Shown piece after piece: positions 1 to 7,763 of a DNA stretch of 64,000 nucleotides; the first letter of the stretch is position 1, and each line of letters begins with the position of its first letter. Under the pieces are notes generated by a model, which saw only the letters and a list, made by a program, of their open reading frames with translations, was not told the DNA's origin and did not search any database. The translations under genes and the position numbers were made by a program. The DNA is from JAKAAZ01 sp963817855 (lineage in GTDB: Bacteria; Acidobacteriota; Terriglobia; Terriglobales; Acidobacteriaceae), in assembly GCA_963817855.1 (NCBI GenBank), contig CAWFQA010000004.1:124001-188000 (forward strand), written 5' to 3'.

Positions 1-405
1 GTGGTTACAAGCAGCGCCCCGGCAATAAAAAGCGATCGGATTCATCCAGCGACTCGAGTCTTTCAAGCCCTCCGAATTTACGTGAATGGTGAACTTGATC
101 AGATTACTGCCTTGCTGCATGTAGCGCCGCAATTGTTGCGGCCGGCAGGAAGAATGGTGGCCATCAGTTTCCACTCTCTCGAAGATCGCATTGTGAAGGA
201 TGCGTTTCGAGAAGGCAAGGCAAGCGGGACCTGGACGGTGTTGACGCCGAAACCAGTGACCGCGAGTGAAGAAGAGATTCGCACCAATCCGCGATCGCGC
301 AGTGCCAAATTACGGGCGGCGGAGCGGGCAACTCATCCGGCGAAAAGCAGAAGGCCGGTAAAGGAGCAGGAAAAAATTTTACGGCGCAGCTGGAGTAGCG
401 GCTAA
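1..405 (+). CDS. rsmH: 16S rRNA (cytosine(1402)-N4)-methyltransferase, C-terminal part
   Basis: This is the C-terminal part of RsmH (MraW), the SAM-dependent enzyme that N4-methylates C1402 of 16S rRNA. The gene is cut by the window start, so the GTG at base 1 is almost certainly not its start. The visible 134 residues include the family's FQALRIYVN helix, the GRMVAISFHSLEDR strand and loop, and the end motif NPRSRSAKLRAAER, all characteristic of RsmH (the full protein is usually about 300 residues). It opens the division and cell-wall cluster, the normal position of mraW ahead of ftsL and ftsI. The lysine/arginine-rich tail after the last motif is slightly extended, which is common. Confidence 0.93.
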   Translation: MVTSSAPAIKSDRIHPATRVFQALRIYVNGELDQITALLHVAPQLLRPAGRMVAISFHSLEDRIVKDAFREGKASGTWTVLTPKPVTASEEEIRTNPRSRSAKLRAAERATHPAKSRRPVKEQEKILRRSWSSG

Positions 406-668
406 GCCGAACAAGTTCGGGCCGGGTTCGTCCCCACCCCTCTTTCAGGCGAAAGAACAGCACGCAAGTGAACGTCACCCATCCCTCCCAGCTCAACGAG
501 CCTGGCCCGAGAAGTGAGGGAAGCCTGAGACGTGAGGACGAGAGAAGTGGCAACAAACAAGATCAAGGCCGGTGCAACGGCACAGGGCTAGTGGAACAGC
601 GAAGGGTGCAGCAGCAGAGATTGCAGGCCCTGCGTTCAACCTTAACCAACGATTCCAGGAGGAAGGCC

Positions 669-788
669 ATGTCGCATATCTACGATTTTTTTGACAATCA
701 TATGGAAGTGTGGGGCGCGGTTGTATTCGGTTTGCTTGCGATCGGCGCTTGCGTAGCCATGGCAGCTGCACTGAACGGAGCCATGTAA
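669..788 (+). CDS. small single-span membrane peptide in the dcw cluster
   Basis: A 39-residue peptide of unknown function. I chose the ATG at 669 because an excellent ribosome site (AGGAGG, 657-662) lies just upstream; the same frame stays open back to 468, but that part is low-complexity and has no such site. Residues 1-14 (MSHIYDFFDNHMEV) are polar and acidic. Residues about 15-36 form one hydrophobic span rich in Ala, Gly and Val, and the C-terminus is nearly nothing, so a small inner-membrane protein is predicted. It lies between rsmH and ftsL and is closed off by its own terminator. I do not recognise the family. The strong ribosome site, clear span and conserved-cluster location argue that it is real. 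Confidence 0.6.
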   Translation: MSHIYDFFDNHMEVWGAVVFGLLAIGACVAMAAALNGAM

Positions 789-791
789 ACG

Positions 792-825
792 AGCTCGCTT
801 CCCGGGGGGAACGGGCTTTTTTTTA
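792..825 (+). terminator. intrinsic terminator after the small membrane peptide
   Basis: AGCTCG at 792-797 pairs with CGGGCT at 812-817 (one G-U pair), and inside it TTCC at 799-802 pairs with GGAA at 808-811. The hairpin is followed directly by eight T residues (817-824). It lies four bases after the small ORF's stop and 43 bases before ftsL, so transcription into ftsL must either read through or start again. Confidence 0.7.
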
Positions 826-867
826 TTCACAGCAACAAACAGGGAACCATTCAGTAAAGGAAATGCT

Positions 868-1389
868 ATGGCAGCAGCAGGCGTTGTAATCGAGAGACTT
901 CGGGAGAAGGGTCAGTGGAATGCCGAGGCGGTGATGGAACACAACCGCTGGCTATTCGCGGCACAACAACGCGCCCGTCGCGGACCCACTCCCGAAGTAT
1001 TTTTCGACAAGCGCCTCGACAACTCGCGCCTGGTCAAAGCGGAAGATCCTGTCCGCAAGCGCGAGATGCGCAGCTTTGCCGTCGCCGCGGTTTTCTTTTT
1101 CGCGTTGCTGATGGTGTACAGCTGGCAACATTTCAGTTCCATCGAGTACGGCTATCACATTGAGACTGAGAAGACTCAGTTGCAACATCTGCAGGAAGAA
1201 AACCACCAGCTGGGATTGACGGAAGCGCAACTGACGCGGTCAGAGCGGATCGATCGGCTGGCTCACCAGATCGGCATGCAGTCGCCGCAACCGGGGCAGG
1301 TGGTGACGGCGCCGGCCATGATGGATGTGGATCCGAACTCGCCCGTACTTGCGTCGGTAACGGTTCCAGTGTTGCCGTCGAACCGGTAA
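868..1389 (+). CDS. ftsL: FtsL-like cell division protein
   Basis: A bitopic inner-membrane protein of 173 residues in the FtsL position between rsmH and ftsI. A basic N-terminal cytoplasmic part of about 70 residues is followed by one membrane span (residues about 71-90, SFAVAAVFFFALLMVYSWQ). Next comes a periplasmic segment of about 45 residues with heptad-like Leu/Glu/Gln spacing (KTQLQHLQEENHQLGLTEAQ), as expected for the coiled coil that pairs with FtsB/DivIC. The tail is Pro/Val rich. FtsL proteins are recognised more by topology and position than by sequence, and both fit here. FtsL helps recruit and activate the FtsW-FtsI septal synthase. The long N-terminal part is larger than the E. 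coli version. The start ATG has AAAGGAA (857-863) at good spacing. Confidence 0.8.
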   Translation: MAAAGVVIERLREKGQWNAEAVMEHNRWLFAAQQRARRGPTPEVFFDKRLDNSRLVKAEDPVRKREMRSFAVAAVFFFALLMVYSWQHFSSIEYGYHIETEKTQLQHLQEENHQLGLTEAQLTRSERIDRLAHQIGMQSPQPGQVVTAPAMMDVDPNSPVLASVTVPVLPSNR

Positions 1390-1461
1390 ACTAGTACGCA
1401 ACGGCTACGCGGTTTGTGAGTGGCCGAAAGGCCCATCCAAGATGCAGGATCGAACCACGGC

Positions 1462-3804
1462 ATGAGCCGGAAACCCAAACAAGCGCTCTCTGCTCCCATT
1501 CCAAGGTTGCGATTCGTAACCTTGATTGGGATTTTGATGGTCTGGGTCGTCATCATTGCGGCGCGGCTGGTATGGTTGCAGGTCTTTCGTCATACCGAAT
1601 ACGCCGAGCGCGAATACCGCCAGCAGGACCACACCTTCCAGATTGCACCGCGACGTGGAATGTTGTACGACCGCGATCTGCAACCGCTCGCGATGACAGT
1701 GCTGGTCGATTCTATCTACGCCGTTCCCGGTGAAATTGCGAATAAGGACTCGACCGCGCAGCAACTGGCGCTAATCGTGCACGTCGATTCATCGGATCGA
1801 TACACGACCGCCAGGGATATTGATGGGCGTCTGCATCGTTCGCGCGACTTTGCCTGGGTGGCGCGCAAGGTGGATGCCGATGTTGCCGATCGAGTACGCG
1901 CACTGAACCTGAAGGGCGTCTACTTCCAGAAAGAATTCAAACGCTACTATCCGGACAATAATCTAGCAGCGCAAGTACTAGGGTATGTGAGCCTGGACGA
2001 CAATGGTCTGGCCGGAATCGAGCATCGCTTCGATGGCCCATTGCATGGGACTGCGGGACAGATGCTGACCGCAGTCGATGCACATCGGCACAGCTATGGC
2101 AGCGTCGAGAAGGAACCGACACCCGGGGAAAATATGGTGCTCACGCTGGATGCGAAGATCCAGTTTATGGCGCAGCAGGCCCTGGATCACGCCATGGCGC
2201 GGACGAAGGCGCTGAATGGCACGGTGGTGGTGCAGGACCCGCACACGGGGCAGATCCTGGCGCTGGCGATTAGCCCGACTTTCAATCCCAACGACATTCA
2301 CGACATTCGCCCGGCGATGCTGTTGAACCACGCGGTGAGTGATGTGTACGAGCCTGGATCAACTTTCAAGCTGGTTCCTTTCTCGGCGGCGCTACAGGAA
2401 AATCTCGTCACTCCCAATTCGATCATCCCGACCTTTGGCGGACAGATCAATGTGGCCGGGCGGGTCGTGCATGACGATCGCGACGCCATTATTTATGAGA
2501 ACCATCACGGAAACGCGCTGTCGGTGCGGCAGGCGTTGGCGGAATCGAGCCAGGTGGTGGCTATCCAACTGGCAGAACGTCTCGGCAAGGACCGCTTCTA
2601 CCACTACATTCATGGGTATGGATTCGGGCAGAAGTCGGGGATCGAACTTCCAGGTGAAACGCGCGGCCTGCTGAAACCTCCGAACCGCTGGCAGCCGACT
2701 ACGATTGGCTCCATCCCCATGGGCCAGGAAATTGGCGTGACGCCGATCCAGCTGGTTACGATGGCATCGACGATCGCAAATGGGGGCGTGTATTTGCCGC
2801 CGCATATCGTGCTGGAAGAAACCTCCGCTCAACAAGGGAGTCCGCGATTGGTGCCGGCGGCGTTTCATCCGGAGGACAAAATTCCCGATACGCTGCCTCC
2901 GGGCGCGCATCGCGTGATCACCACGATGGTGGCCGCGGAAATGCGTAGCATGATGGAAACCGTCGTGATGTTTGGAACGGGAAACACCGCGCAATTGAAC
3001 GGCTACAGCGCGGCTGGTAAAACGGGGACGGCACAAAAGATTGATGTGCGCACGCGCACCTATTCCAAGACGAAATACATTGCGTCGTTTGTAGGTTTCG
3101 CGCCGGTGAACAACCCAGCGATCACGATTGCAGTGATCATCGACTCGCCAACCGTGGGTTCGCACTTTGGACACGCAGTCAGCGCTCCGGTCTTTCAGGA
3201 ATTGGCGCAGGAGATCCTGGAATATCTTGGCGTGCCGCATGATACGCCGATCAAGCCGCCCAAGTTGATCGCGGAACAGAAAACGAAGACAGCGAATGAT
3301 GACGCTGACGGAGATCGCGAGCAGGTAGGCGATCTGGATGCGATGTTTGCCGAGGTGAACCATCTGCCACAGGACGATCCGTTGCGGGCGCAGGCCGTGA
3401 AATCTCAAGCTACGGCTGCCGATGCGGACGAGGCCCGCGCCTATCTGCAAAGTGGATCGGACCCGTCGTCGATGCAGACGCCGGAGTCGGAACGAGCGGC
3501 AACTGCTTCGCCGCCCGCCTCTATCTCCGCGGATGAAACATTGCCGAACCGGGGCAAGAGTATTTCGTCAGCGCAGGTACAGTTGCCTTCGGCTGACAGT
3601 TCTGCAGCGGTCACTCTGGGATCAGGTGCGCCCGTGACCATGCCGGGATTGGTTGGCAAGTCGATGCGGGATGTGGTGGTGACAGCGGCCAACCTGGGGT
3701 TGAACGTCCGCGTCTACGGCAGCGGTGTGGCCGCTGCGCAAGCGCCGGCTGCGGGCACAAAGGTCCCTGCCGGCACGACCGTTGTAGTTCGGTTTCATCC
3801 GTAA
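1462..3804 (+). CDS. ftsI: septal peptidoglycan D,D-transpeptidase (class B PBP) with PASTA domain
   Basis: Class B penicillin-binding protein that cross-links septal peptidoglycan. One membrane anchor near the N-terminus (RFVTLIGILMVWVVIIAARL) is followed by a PBP dimerisation domain and then the transpeptidase domain. Counted from the longest possible start (GTG 1420), the catalytic Ser is S314 in the STFK box (K317), the second motif is SSQ at 376-378 instead of the usual SxN/SxD, and KTG is at 534-536. A low-complexity linker of about 150 residues leads to a single C-terminal PASTA domain (about 735-794, starting VTMPGLVGKS), which in other PBPs senses muropeptide or aids septal targeting. 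I prefer the ATG at 1462 because the protein then begins just ahead of the anchor; neither start has a strong ribosome site. It lies 3' of ftsL and 5' of murE, as in other dcw clusters. Confidence 0.93.
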   Translation: MSRKPKQALSAPIPRLRFVTLIGILMVWVVIIAARLVWLQVFRHTEYAEREYRQQDHTFQIAPRRGMLYDRDLQPLAMTVLVDSIYAVPGEIANKDSTAQQLALIVHVDSSDRYTTARDIDGRLHRSRDFAWVARKVDADVADRVRALNLKGVYFQKEFKRYYPDNNLAAQVLGYVSLDDNGLAGIEHRFDGPLHGTAGQMLTAVDAHRHSYGSVEKEPTPGENMVLTLDAKIQFMAQQALDHAMARTKALNGTVVVQDPHTGQILALAISPTFNPNDIHDIRPAMLLNHAVSDVYEPGSTFKLVPFSAALQENLVTPNSIIPTFGGQINVAGRVVHDDRDAIIYENHHGNALSVRQALAESSQVVAIQLAERLGKDRFYHYIHGYGFGQKSGIELPGETRGLLKPPNRWQPTTIGSIPMGQEIGVTPIQLVTMASTIANGGVYLPPHIVLEETSAQQGSPRLVPAAFHPEDKIPDTLPPGAHRVITTMVAAEMRSMMETVVMFGTGNTAQLNGYSAAGKTGTAQKIDVRTRTYSKTKYIASFVGFAPVNNPAITIAVIIDSPTVGSHFGHAVSAPVFQELAQEILEYLGVPHDTPIKPPKLIAEQKTKTANDDADGDREQVGDLDAMFAEVNHLPQDDPLRAQAVKSQATAADADEARAYLQSGSDPSSMQTPESERAATASPPASISADETLPNRGKSISSAQVQLPSADSSAAVTLGSGAPVTMPGLVGKSMRDVVVTAANLGLNVRVYGSGVAAAQAPAAGTKVPAGTTVVVRFHP

Positions 3805-3896
3805 TTCATTCTCAATCTAAATTCTGAAATCGCATCGAAGTATGCTTCAATGCAGAAGAACTGTTTTTGCATGTCGCCATGATCGAACATCCTGCC

Positions 3897-5432
3897 ATGC
3901 AGTTTGAGGAAACGCTTCGCGCGATGCAGATGCGTGGGCGCACCGGTTCAAACCCGCGGATCAGAGACGTTGTTTACGATTCGCGGCACGTGACCACCGG
4001 GGCGTTGTTCGTCGCCATGCACGGTGGCACTACGGATGGAAACTGCTTTGTCGAAAATGCGCTGCAGCAAGGCGCAGTGGCGCTGGTGACGGACTCTGAG
4101 CCGACATGGCGAAAGGTTCGTGCGGAACACCCGGACCTCGCCATTGCTCTTGTCCAGCATGGACGCCGTGCCCTGGCGGAGATCAGCGCGAACTTTTTTT
4201 CGCATCCCGAGCGGAGCCTGCGTCTGAGCGGCGTGACCGGTACGAACGGCAAAACCACGACGACCTACTTGTTGGAGTCGATGCTGCGCAGTGCTGGGCG
4301 GATTTCTGTTTTGGTCGGCACGATTGAATACCACGTTGGCAGCGAAGTCCGACCCTCTCCGCACACAACTCCGGAATCGCGCGACCTATTTCAACTATTC
4401 GCAGAGGGAGTTGCGGCCGGCGCGACCGAAGCGGTGATGGAAGTGTCGTCGCATGCGCTTGAGCAGGGAAGGGTCTGGGGACTGCGTTGGGACACAGCCA
4501 TTTTTACCAACTTAACCCAGGATCACCTCGACTTTCACGGCTCAATGGAAGCGTACTTCGGAGCGAAGGCGAAGATGTTTACCGGCGCGGTTGGAGCGGC
4601 TGCGCCGCGTGTGGCCATCATCCATTGCGAAGATGAATACGGACAGCGTCTCATTCCGATGGCGCGTGCCGCGGGATGCGAGGTGGTGGAGTTCGGGTTG
4701 AACCGCGGAGATTTTCGCGCGGTAGATGTTGCGCTGGGTGCGAACGGAACCAAATTCGAAATGGTGACCCCGACAGGAAGCGTGGGGTTGCATACTCACC
4801 TGCCGGGGCCGGTGAATGTGCTGAATCTGCTGGCAGCTTCCGCGGCAGCGACGTCGCGTGGATTGACACATGAGGAAATTGCGCGCGGAGTGGAAACGAT
4901 TGCGTATGTGCCCGGGCGATTTCAAACAGTGGATTGCGGACAGCCGTTTACCGTTGCGGTCGACTATGCTCACACGGACGATGCCTTGAGAAATGTCACG
5001 CGACTTGCCCGGCAATTGGCCGCTCCACGGCACGGGCGAGTGATCACCGTATTTGGATGTGGCGGCGATCGCGATCGCGGCAAGCGTCCACGCATGGGTA
5101 TGGCTGCTGGAGAGGGCAGCGATTTCGTCGTTGCCACCAGCGACAATCCCCGGTCAGAAAACCCGGACGCAATCCTGGCGGAAATTCTTCCCGGCTTGAA
5201 AGAGAGTGGCGTGAAGTTTGAGATAGAAGTGGATCGTGCGAGTGCAATTCGAATTGCGGTCGGGCAGGCGCAAGAGAACGACGTGGTGGTCATCGCCGGG
5301 AAAGGCCACGAGAAAGTGCAAGTCCTGCGCGATCGAACCATTCCATTCGACGACGCAGCAGAAGCGAGAGAAGCATTGCTGGAGCGGTATGGAAAATCTG
5401 TACGAGCCGAGCTAGGAGCGAAGTGCAACTGA
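3897..5432 (+). CDS. murE: UDP-N-acetylmuramoyl-tripeptide synthetase (meso-DAP adding)
   Basis: Cytoplasmic Mur ligase that adds the third residue of the peptidoglycan stem peptide to UDP-MurNAc-L-Ala-D-Glu, using ATP. The N-terminal UDP-binding domain contains YDSRHVTTGALFVAMHG, the central domain has the ATP loop GTNGKTTT (about 4239-4262), and the C-terminal domain holds DNPRSENP (5142 on). DNPR is the known motif that selects meso-diaminopimelate over lysine, so the organism should have DAP-type peptidoglycan. The reading frame is open back to a TTG at 3867, with ATGs at 3879 and 3897. No start has a convincing ribosome site, and I chose 3897 by family length. The 3' end overlaps murF by 10 bases, suggesting translational coupling. 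Confidence 0.95.
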   Translation: MQFEETLRAMQMRGRTGSNPRIRDVVYDSRHVTTGALFVAMHGGTTDGNCFVENALQQGAVALVTDSEPTWRKVRAEHPDLAIALVQHGRRALAEISANFFSHPERSLRLSGVTGTNGKTTTTYLLESMLRSAGRISVLVGTIEYHVGSEVRPSPHTTPESRDLFQLFAEGVAAGATEAVMEVSSHALEQGRVWGLRWDTAIFTNLTQDHLDFHGSMEAYFGAKAKMFTGAVGAAAPRVAIIHCEDEYGQRLIPMARAAGCEVVEFGLNRGDFRAVDVALGANGTKFEMVTPTGSVGLHTHLPGPVNVLNLLAASAAATSRGLTHEEIARGVETIAYVPGRFQTVDCGQPFTVAVDYAHTDDALRNVTRLARQLAAPRHGRVITVFGCGGDRDRGKRPRMGMAAGEGSDFVVATSDNPRSENPDAILAEILPGLKESGVKFEIEVDRASAIRIAVGQAQENDVVVIAGKGHEKVQVLRDRTIPFDDAAEAREALLERYGKSVRAELGAKCN

Positions 5433-6829
5433 GCTTGGAACAAATCCGCGAATGGATGGCTGCCGAGTTTGCTGCTGGATCAACGCCGGCTGTGCAGCGA
5501 ACCTTGGGGACCGTGACGGCTACCGGGTATTCGATCGACTCGCGAACCATTCAACCGGGCGATCTTTTTTTTGCCATTCATGGAGAGCGTTTCGACGGGC
5601 ACGACTTTGTCGAGGCGGTGATTGAAGCGGGTGCAGTCGCAGCAGTCGTGTCGCGAACCACTTTCGAACGCTATTCGAGTGTTGCCGTCCGCAAGCGCCT
5701 GCTGCTGGTAGACGAACCGCTGGCGGCCATGCAGCGGCTGGCATCCTCAGTGCGCCGCCATTGGGGAAAACGCGTGATTGGCATCACTGGGAGCGCCGGA
5801 AAAACCACCACCAAGGAAGCGATCGCGCAGGTGTTGGAGTCGCGATTCCGGGTACACAAATCGCATGGAAATTTGAACAATCATTTTGGATTGCCGCTGC
5901 AGTTGCTGCGGCTGCAGCCAGACCACGAAGTTGCGATTCTGGAAATGGGCATGTCGCACGCGGGTGAGATTGCGGCATTGTGCAAGATTGCCGCGCCGGA
6001 TTGGGGCGTGGTGACCAACGTCGGGACCGCACATGCGGAGAATTTTCCCGATGGGCAGGCCGGGATTGCTCGCGCAAAATATGAACTGATCGCCGCGCTG
6101 CCGCGGATGGGAACGGCCATTCTGAATTTCGATGACAAATATGTTCGGCAGTTTGGACGCGACTTTGCGGGACGGTGCATTTATTTCGGGACCGGAAACC
6201 TGGCCGATCCACGAGCGGAATCGATCACGCCGGTGGGCACGGAAGGCACGCGGATCACGGTGTATACGAACGGTCATAGCGCGGAAGTGAAGCTGCGATT
6301 GATGGGCGAACACAATGTGCAAAATGCGCTGGCTGGAATCGCGGTAGGGTTGGCCAGCGGAATATCATTGGAAGAATGTGCAGCCGCGCTGGAAAATTTG
6401 GAACCTCCGGACAAGCGTGGACAGACGCTCGAGATTCGCGGCGCGACGCTGATCAATGATTGCTACAACTCAAATCCGCAGGCGTTGCGCGCCATGGTGG
6501 ATACGCTGCTGACGCTGCCGGCGAAGCGCACCATCGTGGTGGCGGGAGAAATGCTGGAGTTGGGGCCTGCGGGTCCCCGGCTTCATCGTGAGTGCGGCGA
6601 AATTATGGGTACTCGCGGCATCAACATGGTGGTGGGTGTGCGCGGGGAAGCGGCGTCGATCGTCGAAGGCGCCAAGACCGCGGGTGCGGACGCAATTTTC
6701 GTAGAGACTTCAGAAGAAGCAGGCGCGTGGCTGCGGGAGAATTTGCGCCCAGGTGATGCAGTGCTACTGAAGGCTTCGCGCGGCGTGCGGCTGGAACGCG
6801 CGCTGGAAGTATTGCAGCGAACGGACTAG
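5423..6829 (+). CDS. murF: UDP-N-acetylmuramoyl-tripeptide-D-alanyl-D-alanine ligase
   Basis: Mur ligase that adds D-Ala-D-Ala to the UDP-MurNAc-tripeptide, the last cytoplasmic step before MraY. The GTG start at 5423 overlaps the end of murE by 10 bases. The N-terminal domain shows YSIDSRTIQPGDLFFAI, the ATP loop is GSAGKTTTKE, and the central domain has the typical HGNLNNHFGLPL and EMGMSHAGEI segments followed by NVGTAHAENF, all MurF signatures. Length (468 residues) is normal. In most dcw clusters mraY, murD, ftsW and murG follow; here the strand switches only 10 bases after the stop codon, so the cluster is split in this genome. Confidence 0.95.
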   Translation: MQLSLEQIREWMAAEFAAGSTPAVQRTLGTVTATGYSIDSRTIQPGDLFFAIHGERFDGHDFVEAVIEAGAVAAVVSRTTFERYSSVAVRKRLLLVDEPLAAMQRLASSVRRHWGKRVIGITGSAGKTTTKEAIAQVLESRFRVHKSHGNLNNHFGLPLQLLRLQPDHEVAILEMGMSHAGEIAALCKIAAPDWGVVTNVGTAHAENFPDGQAGIARAKYELIAALPRMGTAILNFDDKYVRQFGRDFAGRCIYFGTGNLADPRAESITPVGTEGTRITVYTNGHSAEVKLRLMGEHNVQNALAGIAVGLASGISLEECAAALENLEPPDKRGQTLEIRGATLINDCYNSNPQALRAMVDTLLTLPAKRTIVVAGEMLELGPAGPRLHRECGEIMGTRGINMVVGVRGEAASIVEGAKTAGADAIFVETSEEAGAWLRENLRPGDAVLLKASRGVRLERALEVLQRTD

Positions 6830-6839
6830 GTATCGCGGC

Positions 6840-7763
6840 CTATTCGGCGCTCGATGCCATCCAGCCGTGCAGGTGCAGCCAGTTCTGCAGCAATATGGGC
6901 CACATGCGCAGCTGTGGATTGTCCTGCGCCAGGCCGGAACCGTGATGACCCTGCTCTAAAATGTGAAGTTCCGCGGGAACTCCACTGCGCAGCAATGCCT
7001 CGTAAAACAACACACTGTTCATGACAGGAACCGTCCCATCGTTGGTGGTGGCGAAGAGAAACGTCGGTGGAGTTTGCGGCGTGACCTGGGTTTCATTGGA
7101 AAGCTCGTTTTCGAGCATTGGATTCGGCTCTTCTCCCAGCAGATGATGCAGAGAGCCATTGTGGGTGATGCCGGGTTCCATGCTGATGACGGGATAAGCG
7201 AGCACCATGAAGTCAGGACGACTGCTGGCGTGTTCAATCGGATCGGTTGCGTCTGTGTTGCCGCTGTCAAAATGGGTGCCGGCAGTGGAGGCGAGATGGC
7301 CGCCAGCAGAAAAGCCCATGATGCCGATGCGATCTGGATCGATCAAGTCTTCGCTGGCGTGCGTGCGCACGTAGCGCATGGCGCGCTGGGCATCGAGCAG
7401 CGGGGCCGGGTAATGGTAGCGCGAACCGTAACGATAGGTCAGCACAAAGGCCGCCACTCCGCGGGTGTTCAGCCAGCGGGCAACTTGAGTCCCTTCTTTA
7501 TCGATGGCGAGCATGGCATAGCCGCCGCCGGGGCAGACCACGATTGCGGTGTGCGTGGGATTTTGCGCGGGTAGATAGGGCGTGAGTATCGGCTTATCGA
7601 GAGGTGCATCTCCGGCAGCTCCGGGCGCTCCGTTCGGCCACAGCAAAATTGGCACGGGGGCTGGGGATGCGGGCGATGGCGTCGACTGCGCCGCCAGCAA
7701 GGTGGCGCAGGCAAGTAGACACGCGAGTGGAGCGCGAGGAATGCGAACGGGAAACCGGATCAC
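6840..7763 (-). CDS. secreted alpha/beta-hydrolase, acetyl-esterase type
   Basis: An exported carbohydrate esterase-like alpha/beta hydrolase of 307 residues. A cleavable signal peptide (hydrophobic core ACLLACATLLAAQ) is followed by the family's ILLWPNGAPGA segment, an oxyanion-hole PGGGY motif, and the nucleophile elbow GFSAGG with Ser152. A late Asp (TNDGTVPV) and His (EQGHHGSG) complete a plausible triad. Close relatives are annotated as acetylxylan esterases or BD-FAE-like esterases that deacetylate plant polysaccharides; the exact substrate cannot be read from sequence. The start is GTG at 7763, overlapping the GH42 stop as GTGA, so the two are translated as one unit and probably act on the same material. 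The gene ends 10 bases from the end of murF. Confidence 0.85.
   Translation of the reverse strand: MIRFPVRIPRAPLACLLACATLLAAQSTPSPASPAPVPILLWPNGAPGAAGDAPLDKPILTPYLPAQNPTHTAIVVCPGGGYAMLAIDKEGTQVARWLNTRGVAAFVLTYRYGSRYHYPAPLLDAQRAMRYVRTHASEDLIDPDRIGIMGFSAGGHLASTAGTHFDSGNTDATDPIEHASSRPDFMVLAYPVISMEPGITHNGSLHHLLGEEPNPMLENELSNETQVTPQTPPTFLFATTNDGTVPVMNSVLFYEALLRSGVPAELHILEQGHHGSGLAQDNPQLRMWPILLQNWLHLHGWMASSAE

Noticed and set aside
468..668. Upstream extension of the small membrane peptide
   Set aside because: Low-complexity, no ribosome site, whereas the ATG at 669 has an ideal one.
2392..3450. 352-codon minus-strand ORF opposite ftsI
   Set aside because: Shadow of a conserved gene; very Arg/His-rich and featureless.
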